Below, piece by piece: positions 33,565 to 39,255 of a DNA stretch of 64,000 bases (position 1 is the stretch's first letter; the number at the start of each line of letters is the position of its first letter). The translations under genes and the position numbers were made by a program. The notes beneath the pieces were generated by a model that was not told where the DNA came from, did not search any database, and saw only the letters and a list, made by a program, of their open reading frames with translations. The DNA lies in contig NZ_PYAX01000009.1 of assembly GCF_003014735.1 (NCBI RefSeq), positions 186,001-250,000 on the forward strand, in the 5' to 3' direction. The stretch is from Saccharothrix carnea. Lineage in GTDB: Bacteria; Actinomycetota; Actinomycetes; Mycobacteriales; Pseudonocardiaceae.

Positions 33565-34837
33565 GCGGCTCGACAGCGAGTCCGGTACGCCGGTCGCGGT
33601 CGGGGACGTGCTCGGCGCGGGCGGCCAGGGCGAGGTCCGGGAGGGGCGGACCCCGGACGGCCGGGTCGTCGCGATCAAGTGGTACCTGCCGCCGTTCCAG
33701 AACGACGAGCTGCGCCGGAACATCACCTACCTGGTGAACGAGCACGCGCCCTCGGCGAAGTTCCTCTGGCCCGAGGACATCGTGTTCAAGGACGGCGAGT
33801 TCGGGTACGTGATGCCGTTGCGCCCGCCGGACTACGTCAGCCTGACGCGGGTGCTCGGGCGCAAGGTCCCGATGAGGTTCCGGCAGCTCGTCCAGGCCGC
33901 CGGGCACACCGTGTCGGCGTTCAAGGCGTTGCAGGCCAAGGGCTTGTTCTACTGCGACATCTCCGACGCGAACCTGTTCGTCGAACCCCGCACCGGTGAC
34001 ATCCTCATCTGCGACAACGACAACGTCGGTTCCTCGCGCACCGCGCCCAGGGTGCTCGGCACACCGCGGTTCATGGCACCGGAGATCGTGCGGAACGAGA
34101 AGAAGCCGTCCGCGCTGACCGACAGCTTCTCGATGGCGGTCCTGCTCTTCCTGCTGCTGATGAACGACCACCCGCTGCAGGGCGAGGCCGAGTCGCGCAT
34201 CCACGTGTTCGACGCGGCCGCGATGCGCCGGATCTACGGCACCCAGCCGGTGTTCATCTTCGACCCGCACGACGCGAGCAACCGCCCCATCCCCGGCGTG
34301 CACGTGAACGCGTCGATCTTCTGGGAGCTCTACCCGCAGGCCGTCCGGGACATCTTCACGAAGGTGTTCACCGCCGGGCTGGCCGACCCGGCGCGCCGCC
34401 CGACGTTCGGGGAGTGGGAGACCGCGATCTCGGCGACGTTGGACGCGATCTTCGCGTGCCCCCACTGCGGCCGGGAGAACTTCTACTGCTCCACCAGGCG
34501 CGTGGCGACCTGCTGGGGTTGCCGGAAGGCCATGCAGGTGCCCATGAAGCTCGTCATCGACGGCCGGCGGACCGTCGTGCTGGACCGCGACACCAAGTTG
34601 TACGCCCACCACGTGAACCGGCGCGGTGACGTGGTGCTGACCGATCCGCCGCTGGCCGAGATCTCGAAGCACCCCACGCAGGACAGGTACGGGTTGAAGA
34701 ACCTGAGCACCCTGCCGTGGTTCGTGACGCTGCCCGGGTCGCAGGTCGCGAGCCCCATCGCACCGGGCCGGTCGGTCGCGCTGGTGCCGGGCTCGCAGAT
34801 CGAGTTCAACGCCGTCAGCGCGGTGGTCGAGCAGTAG
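33548..34837 (+). CDS. Ser/Thr protein kinase with zinc ribbon and FHA-like C-terminal domain
   Basis: A 429-residue kinase. It has a Gly loop (G-A-G-G-Q-G-E-V near 24), the V-A-I-K lysine, a catalytic loop Y-C-D-I-S-D-A-N-L in which Tyr-Cys-Asp replaces His-Arg-Asp, a metal site C-D-N-D-N in place of D-F-G, and A-P-E. The Asp and Asn of catalysis are kept, so activity is likely. A zinc ribbon (C304-P-H-C and C-W-G-C) follows and the last 100 residues look like a diverged FHA-type beta domain. This layout fits TerY-triad kinases. It ends directly against the stop of the convergent TerY-C-like gene, with no base between. Confidence 0.87.
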   Translation: MIKAGERLDSESGTPVAVGDVLGAGGQGEVREGRTPDGRVVAIKWYLPPFQNDELRRNITYLVNEHAPSAKFLWPEDIVFKDGEFGYVMPLRPPDYVSLTRVLGRKVPMRFRQLVQAAGHTVSAFKALQAKGLFYCDISDANLFVEPRTGDILICDNDNVGSSRTAPRVLGTPRFMAPEIVRNEKKPSALTDSFSMAVLLFLLLMNDHPLQGEAESRIHVFDAAAMRRIYGTQPVFIFDPHDASNRPIPGVHVNASIFWELYPQAVRDIFTKVFTAGLADPARRPTFGEWETAISATLDAIFACPHCGRENFYCSTRRVATCWGCRKAMQVPMKLVIDGRRTVVLDRDTKLYAHHVNRRGDVVLTDPPLAEISKHPTQDRYGLKNLSTLPWFVTLPGSQVASPIAPGRSVALVPGSQIEFNAVSAVVEQ

Positions 34838-35188
34838 TCAGTGGTCGCCGTGCGCGTTGAACGTGCGGATCGCCCCTCGGGGGTTCCCGGACGACGTGCA
34901 CGGCGGCCACTGGCAGTGCCAGTAGGAACCGGACACCCAGCAGCTCAGGCGACCGCACGAGCCGCACTGGACGAAGGAGTCGGCGGTGCACCGGGGACAA
35001 CCGGGAAAACCCTCACCGATCCGCAGACCGCCGTCGATGGTGGTGGCGTCGTACCGCTCACCGCGGGCCTTGGCCTCGTCGATCGCGAAGGCCCAGGTCG
35101 CGTACCAGGATTCGGGGTGCTGCTCCACCCTGAGCCCGTACAGCGCGGACCCCTGGCGGCAGCGGGCGAGGACCACGTCCGCTCTCAT
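34838..35188 (-). CDS. Stand-alone TerY-C-like zinc-binding protein
   Basis: A 116-residue protein. The first half has A-L-Y-G-L-R-V-E-Q and W-Y-A-T-W-A-F-A-I-D-E-A-K-A; the second half has three Cys pairs, G-C-P-R-C, C-G-S-C-G and the tail W-H-C-Q-W-P-P-C. This fits the TerY-C metal-binding domain usually fused to the C-terminus of TerY VWA proteins, missing in the VWA protein of this operon. It is encoded on the opposite strand: its stop abuts the kinase stop and its start lies only 16 bases from the divergent metallopeptidase. The family call is from pattern memory. Confidence 0.6.
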   Translation of the reverse strand: MRADVVLARCRQGSALYGLRVEQHPESWYATWAFAIDEAKARGERYDATTIDGGLRIGEGFPGCPRCTADSFVQCGSCGRLSCWVSGSYWHCQWPPCTSSGNPRGAIRTFNAHGDH

Positions 35189-35204
35189 CAGGCGAGCTTA
35201 GGCC

Positions 35205-35915
35205 ATGGCCGCCGGCGACGTGTGCGTGGTGTGCGGTAACGGTTTGGGCTTCTCGTGGGCGGTGGACCACTTCGGGGAGTCGATGTGCCACGCGTGTTCC
35301 CGAGGTGCCCGCTGTTGGAGCTGCTCGGCGGCCACGGGCGGCTCCGGCGCGCGTGCCCGGAGCGTGCTCGACGACGGCAGGACCCGGTGCGGGCGCTGCT
35401 CGGCCTGGGCGGTGGACCGGCAGTCCGACGTCGGTGCGGTGGTGAGCCTGGTCCGACCACTGCTGCACTCCTACGGCATCCGGCTGCCGAACCGGGTCCG
35501 GGTCGAACTGACCTCCCCCGACCAGCTCGGCAGGCACGCCGGCACGTCGGTGCACGGCTTGACCAGCGTCGTGCGCAGCGGGGGGACGAGCCAGGTGGCG
35601 CGCATGCGGGTGATGTCCGGGATGCCCGCCACGCAGTTCGGCCAGGTGCTCGCGCACGAGATGGGCCACGCCTGGCTCGCGCTCTGCCCCGGCGCGGGCA
35701 TCCGGAGCGCTCGTGACGAGGAAGGGCTCTGCGAGCTCGTCGCGAGCTGGTGGCTGCGCCACCGCGGCGGCCGACTGGCCCGGTACTACCTGGACAACCT
35801 GTCGTCGAACCCCGACCCGGTCTACGGCGACGGTTACCGCGAGGTGGAGCGGCGCGCGTCCGCACGGCCACCGCACGAGATCGTGAAGCTGGTGACGGCG
35901 ACCGGCCGGATCTAG
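35205..35915 (+). CDS. DA1-like zinc metallopeptidase with N-terminal Cys-rich domain
   Basis: A 236-residue protein. Residues 5-68 have C-V-V-C, C-H-A-C, C-W-S-C and C-G-R-C, four Cys pairs typical of a LIM-like or treble-clef zinc module. The second half has the metallopeptidase motif H-E-M-G-H-A-W-L (about 148-155) followed by E-E-G-L-C-E-L, which supplies the third ligand. LIM-like zinc domain plus H-E-M-G-H and E-E-G resembles the DA1 peptidase family of plants and its bacterial relatives. It lies 16 bases from the divergent TerY-C-like gene, so promoters must overlap the coding regions or mRNAs are leaderless. It may be the protease effector of the TerY-type system. Confidence 0.65.
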   Translation: MAAGDVCVVCGNGLGFSWAVDHFGESMCHACSRGARCWSCSAATGGSGARARSVLDDGRTRCGRCSAWAVDRQSDVGAVVSLVRPLLHSYGIRLPNRVRVELTSPDQLGRHAGTSVHGLTSVVRSGGTSQVARMRVMSGMPATQFGQVLAHEMGHAWLALCPGAGIRSARDEEGLCELVASWWLRHRGGRLARYYLDNLSSNPDPVYGDGYREVERRASARPPHEIVKLVTATGRI

Positions 35916-35937
35916 GGCGTGTATCGAAGTCCACGAC

Positions 35938-35966
35938 CTGATGTCGAGCCGACAAGAAGTTACGCT
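35938..35966 (+). promoter_or_regulatory. Leaderless promoter with palindromic operator in the spacer (Nudix gene 1)
   Basis: A -35-like CTGATG (35938-35943), a 17-base spacer and a -10-like TACGCT (35961-35966) end 6 bases before the GTG at 35973. The palindrome TGTCGAGCCGACA (35942-35954) covers the spacer. The layout is superimposable on the promoter at 36742-36770, which supports it as a repressor site. Confidence 0.6.
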
Positions 35967-35972
35967 GCACCG

Positions 35973-36683
35973 GTGTCACCGCAGCGCCGCGCACGGCAGA
36001 AGGTCACCGTCACCGCCGACCTCGTCATCCTCACCATCCGCGCCGACCGGCTGAACGTCCTGCTGGTCGAGCGGGCGAACGAGCCGTTCGCCGGAAAGCC
36101 CGCGTTGCCCGGCGGGTTCCTGCGCGGCCGGGAGAGCCTGGACGAGACCGCGGCGCGGGAGCTGGCCGAGGAGACCGGGATGGACGCGGCCCGCCTGCAC
36201 CTGGAGCAGATCGGCGTCTACTCCGACCCCGACCGCGATCCCCGCGACCCCCGGGTCATCACCTGCGCGTACCTGGCCATCGCGCCCGACCTGCCGCTGC
36301 CGACCGCGGGGTCCGACGCGCGGGCGGCGCGCTGGGTGCCGGTGGCCGAGGCCGAGCGCGTGCGGCTCGCGTTCGACCACGGCGACATCCTGCGCGACGG
36401 TGTCGAGCTGGCGCGCGACAAGCTGCAGTTCACCACCGTGGCCACGGCCTTCTGCGGCGACGAGTTCACCATCGGCGACCTGCGCGCGGTGTACGAGGCC
36501 GTGTGGGGCGTGGCGCTGGACAAGCCGAACTTCCACCGCAAGGTCACCGACGCGGACGGGTTCGTCGTCGCGACGGGTGGCAAGCGGCCCACGGCGGGCG
36601 GTCGACCGGCCGCGCTCTACCGGGCCGGCGGGGCGACGGTGTTGTCACCACCGATGATGCGGTCGCGCCGGACGGGGGAGTGA
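35973..36683 (+). CDS. NrtR-like Nudix regulator (Nudix domain + winged helix)
   Basis: A 236-residue protein. Residues 10-150 form a Nudix domain with an intact Nudix box (G-F-L-R-G-R-E, then R-E-L-A-E-E-T-G). The C-terminal 85 residues contain F-T-I-G-D-L-R-A-V-Y-E and F-H-R-K-V, the winged-helix signature of NrtR repressors. NrtR proteins bind ADP-ribose through the Nudix domain and control NAD metabolism genes. The GTG at 35973 has no ribosome site and sits 6 bases after a -10 box, so translation is probably leaderless. A palindrome in the promoter suggests self-control. Confidence 0.85.
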   Translation: MSPQRRARQKVTVTADLVILTIRADRLNVLLVERANEPFAGKPALPGGFLRGRESLDETAARELAEETGMDAARLHLEQIGVYSDPDRDPRDPRVITCAYLAIAPDLPLPTAGSDARAARWVPVAEAERVRLAFDHGDILRDGVELARDKLQFTTVATAFCGDEFTIGDLRAVYEAVWGVALDKPNFHRKVTDADGFVVATGGKRPTAGGRPAALYRAGGATVLSPPMMRSRRTGE

Positions 36684-36691
36684 CCCTCTTA

Positions 36692-36704
36692 AGGTCAAGA
36701 TGAC
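36692..36704 (+). promoter_or_regulatory. Auxiliary operator half-perfect palindrome
   Basis: GGTCA-AGA-TGACA fits the GTCR-N3-YGAC core seen in the two Nudix promoters. It lies 54 bases (about five helical turns) before the equivalent site at 36746, so the two could be bridged by one repressor. Confidence 0.45.
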
Positions 36705-36741
36705 AATTGGCTTGGTTGAGCGGCTCTAGGGTCGCGAGTAG

Positions 36742-36770
36742 TTGATGTCACGCTGACAATAAGCTACGCT
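36742..36770 (+). promoter_or_regulatory. Leaderless promoter with palindromic operator in the spacer (Nudix gene 2)
   Basis: TTGATG (36742-36747), a 17-base spacer and TACGCT (36765-36770) end 6 bases before the ATG at 36777. The perfect palindrome TGTCA-CGC-TGACA (36746-36758) lies in the spacer, where bound repressor would block polymerase. Its distance to the start codon (31 bases) is the same as in the promoter at 35938-35966. Confidence 0.65.
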
Positions 36771-36776
36771 GGTGTC

Positions 36777-37367
36777 ATGACTGATGATGTCGGACGTCGG
36801 CGCGTCGGATCCGATCTCGCCGCCGACGTGGTGCTGTTCGCGGGGGCGAGCGGGGTTCTCTCGCTCCTCGCGGTCGAACGGGCCAAGCAGCCGTTCCAGG
36901 ACTGCCTGGCGTTACCGGGCGGCTTCGTGGAGGCGGGCGAGGAACCGCGTGCGGCGGCCGCGCGGGAACTGGAGGAGGAGACCGGCGTGAGGGTGCCGCG
37001 AGCCGGGTTGGCCGAGGTCGGGTGCTACGACGAACCCGGTCGTGACCCGCGCGGGCGGGTCGTCAGCGTCGTCTACCGCTACTACGTGGAGCGAGCGCCC
37101 CGGGTCACGGCCGCGAGTGACGCCCGCGCCGCCCGGTGGGTCCCGCTGGACGAGTTCCTCGCTCCCGGCGCGGACGTGGCGTTCGACCACCGCGACATCG
37201 TCGGCGACGCGGTGGTGGCGTGGCTCAGCGGCGGCCGGTCCTCGACGGGGTGCGCAGGATCGCCGGGTGCAGGACCTCCGCCGGGCCACGCCGGAAGAGC
37301 GCGGCCGGTCGACCACCACGGGACGTGCGACCACCGGTGGGCACCAGGAACCCGGCCACGCTGGTGA
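36777..37367 (+). CDS. Nudix hydrolase (single domain)
   Basis: A 196-residue protein. Residues 15-150 form a Nudix domain with a full Nudix box (G-F-V-E-A-G-E, R-E-L-E-E-E-T-G). It lacks the winged helix of its two neighbours, so it is probably an enzyme, perhaps an ADP-ribose pyrophosphatase. After the domain the frame continues 45 residues of low-complexity sequence and runs 143 bases into the 3' end of the convergent regulator gene, which suggests that the original stop was lost. The ATG is predicted to be leaderless. Controlled, by inference, by the palindrome in its promoter. Confidence 0.75.
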   Translation: MTDDVGRRRVGSDLAADVVLFAGASGVLSLLAVERAKQPFQDCLALPGGFVEAGEEPRAAAARELEEETGVRVPRAGLAEVGCYDEPGRDPRGRVVSVVYRYYVERAPRVTAASDARAARWVPLDEFLAPGADVAFDHRDIVGDAVVAWLSGGRSSTGCAGSPGAGPPPGHAGRARPVDHHGTCDHRWAPGTRPRW

Positions 37368-38010
37368 CCTTGCGGTGGAAGTTGCGCGGGTCGAGTTCCT
37401 CGCCCCACACGATCTCGTACACCTGGCGGAGGTCGCTCACGGTGAACTCGGGCGGGCAGAACGCGGCGGCGAGCGTCGTGTACTCCAGTTTGCTCCGGGC
37501 CCGTTCCACCGCGTCGGCCAGGATCTTCTTGTGGTCGAACGCCAACCTGCTCCGCTTGCGCAGGACCGCGTCGACCGGGACCCAGTTCGCGTCGGCCGCG
37601 TCGCCGCCCGCGGTCGGTGACGGCAGACCGGGCACGAAAGCCAGGTAGCACACCGTGATGACGCGGCGGCGCGGGTCGCGGTCGGGCGCGCCGTAGGTCC
37701 GGAGCTGTTCGAGGTGCAGCGATTCGGGGGAGAGGCCGGTCTCCTCGGTCAACTCGCGGAACGCGGCGGCCTCGACGTCCTCGGCTTCGTGGGCGAGGAA
37801 CCCGCCGGGCAAGGCCGGCATACCGGCGAACGGCTCGATCCCGCGTTCGACGAGCACGACCTTCAACGCGCCGGAACGCACGGTGAGGATCGCGAGGTCG
37901 ACGGCGACGGCGACCTCGGGGATCGTCCAGGCTTCCTCAGGCATGGCCGCCTGTGCCGACCGGTCGTCCATCCACATGGAACATGGTAACCGCAATTCTC
38001 GGGGTTCCAC
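37225..38010 (-). CDS. NrtR-like Nudix regulator, paralogue of the 35973 gene
   Basis: A 261-residue protein with the same layout as the 35973 gene product: a Nudix domain, then F-T-V-S-D-L-R-Q-V-Y-E and N-F-H-R-K-V (winged helix). The Nudix box has one extra residue between its Gly and Glu (G-x6-E, not G-x5-E), so it may sense but not hydrolyse its ligand, as in many NrtR proteins. The GTG at 38010 follows a GGTGA; ATGs at 37977 and 37971 are alternatives. Its 3' end overlaps the convergent Nudix hydrolase by 143 bases. Divergent from the nucleosidase effector at 38210. Confidence 0.82.
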   Translation of the reverse strand: MEPRELRLPCSMWMDDRSAQAAMPEEAWTIPEVAVAVDLAILTVRSGALKVVLVERGIEPFAGMPALPGGFLAHEAEDVEAAAFRELTEETGLSPESLHLEQLRTYGAPDRDPRRRVITVCYLAFVPGLPSPTAGGDAADANWVPVDAVLRKRSRLAFDHKKILADAVERARSKLEYTTLAAAFCPPEFTVSDLRQVYEIVWGEELDPRNFHRKVTSVAGFLVPTGGRTSRGGRPAALFRRGPAEVLHPAILRTPSRTGRR

Positions 38011-38024
38011 CCGCTCACCGTTAT

Positions 38025-38037
38025 CGTCGGTTTGACG
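38025..38037 (-). promoter_or_regulatory. Possible third operator (weak)
   Basis: On the minus strand CGTCA-AAC-CGACG matches the core GTCR-N3-YGAC of the two Nudix promoters, 15 bases upstream of the third Nudix gene. A GATAAC -10-like box follows it. The outer bases differ from the other sites, so this is tentative. Confidence 0.35.
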
Positions 38038-38209
38038 CGAACAACGCGGGTGGGCTAGCGTCCGCGATGCCGCATCGGCGTTCCCCTCACCTGGTCAACG
38101 CATCTCGTGGTGTGCCGTCGCGGGCTCGATCGACCGGCGAGCGCGTGAGCTCGCCACCGCTCATCACTTCTCCCGAAGAACGTCACCCGGACCGCGATGG
38201 AGTGGACCG

Positions 38210-39118
38210 ATGATCGTGATATTGACCGCGCTGCCCGTGGAGTACGACGCGGTGCGCGCACACCTGACCGACCTGCGGACGCACCGCCACGGTGCCGGAA
38301 CCCTGTTCGACACCGGCTTCCTGGCGTCACACCCGACCTGCCGGATCGCCCTCGCGGCGACCGGCATGGGCAACTTGTCGGCGGCGACGCTCACCGAGCG
38401 CGCCGTCGTCGAGTTCGCCCCCGCGGCGATGCTGTTCGTCGGCATCGCGGGCGGGCTGCGGGACCGGCTCGACATCGGCGACGTCGTCGTCGGGACCCGC
38501 GTCTACGCCTACCAGGGCGGGCGGAGCGACGACACGGGGTTTCGCGCCCGTCCCCGCGCCTGGGACGTCTCGCACCGGATCGAACAGGTCGCCGGTCGGG
38601 TATCCCGGGAAGACCGGTGGTTCCGCGCGTCGCCCGACCGGGACGGGGAGGCGGTCCCGGCAGTCCACTTCGGACCGATCGCCGCCGGTGAGGTCCTGCT
38701 GGACTCGCGCCGGTCCGACACCGCGAAGCAGATCGACGACCACTACAACGACGCCGTCGCCGTGGAGATGGAGAGCGCCGGGTTCGCCCTGGCCGGGCAC
38801 CTCAACAACGGCATCCCGACCGCGACCATCCGGGCGATCAGCGACCACGCGGACGGGCACAAGTACGAAGCGGACGATGCCGGCTCGCAGGTGCTGGCGG
38901 CCCGCAACGCGGCGGCGTTCGCCGTGGCCGTGGCGGGGACGCTGGACCGTTACGACGCCGAGCAGCGCGACTCCGGCAAGCCCGACGAGCACGACGCGCC
39001 GTACGCCCGGCTGTCCAACCAGAACATCGCCCGCGACCACGCCCACGTCGACCGGCAGGTCGGCTTCGACTTCGGAGCGGGCTTCCCGAGCGCGTTCCGG
39101 AACGGGGATGACCGATGA
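38210..39118 (+). CDS. MTA/SAH-nucleosidase-like effector with C-terminal adaptor motif
   Basis: A 302-residue protein. Residues 1-245 have the purine-nucleoside phosphorylase/MTAN fold: I-V-I-L-T-A-L-P-V-E-Y-D-A at the start, A-T-G-M-G-N near 48, V-G-I-A-G-G-L near 80, the substrate-binding V-A-V-E-M-E-S-A-G-F near 183 and the catalytic S-D-H-A-D near 212. It should cleave an N-glycosidic bond of a nucleoside or nucleotide. Such domains are used as effectors in NLR-like conflict systems, where NAD or ATP are possible targets. The last 34 residues contain N-Q-N-I-A-R-D-H-A-H-V-D-R-Q-V-G-F-D, nearly repeated at the N-terminus of the next protein. ATG start behind GGAG; ATGA overlap downstream. 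Confidence 0.82.
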   Translation: MIVILTALPVEYDAVRAHLTDLRTHRHGAGTLFDTGFLASHPTCRIALAATGMGNLSAATLTERAVVEFAPAAMLFVGIAGGLRDRLDIGDVVVGTRVYAYQGGRSDDTGFRARPRAWDVSHRIEQVAGRVSREDRWFRASPDRDGEAVPAVHFGPIAAGEVLLDSRRSDTAKQIDDHYNDAVAVEMESAGFALAGHLNNGIPTATIRAISDHADGHKYEADDAGSQVLAARNAAAFAVAVAGTLDRYDAEQRDSGKPDEHDAPYARLSNQNIARDHAHVDRQVGFDFGAGFPSAFRNGDDR

Positions 39119-39255
39119 ACACGCCACCGCCACCGCCGTGGGCACCTCAGATGGACAACCGGAACGTCGCCGGGGACCACTCGTTCGTGGGCAAGCAGGT
39201 CGGCTTCGACCTGCGCGGCTCGACGCTGCACTCCCACAACACGACCTACCACGTC
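39014..39255 (+). repeat. Short protein motif shared by two adjacent genes
   Basis: The pattern N-x-N-x-A-x-D-H-x-x-V-x-x-Q-V-G-F-D occurs at residues 270-287 of the nucleosidase (39017-39070) and residues 15-32 of its neighbour (39157-39210). Their reading frames overlap by only 4 bases, so the copies flank the junction. A 16-base DNA identity (39055-39070 and 39195-39210) is included. Position (effector C-terminus, partner N-terminus), length and the G/H/N/V-rich composition recall adaptor or amyloid-signalling motifs that pair effectors with sensors. That role is inferred. Confidence 0.7.

Noticed and set aside
38210..39118. Ordinary MTA/SAH nucleosidase of methionine salvage
   Set aside because: Salvage enzymes lack the C-terminal extension that is matched in the next gene, and no salvage genes are nearby. 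Phylogeny remains the test.
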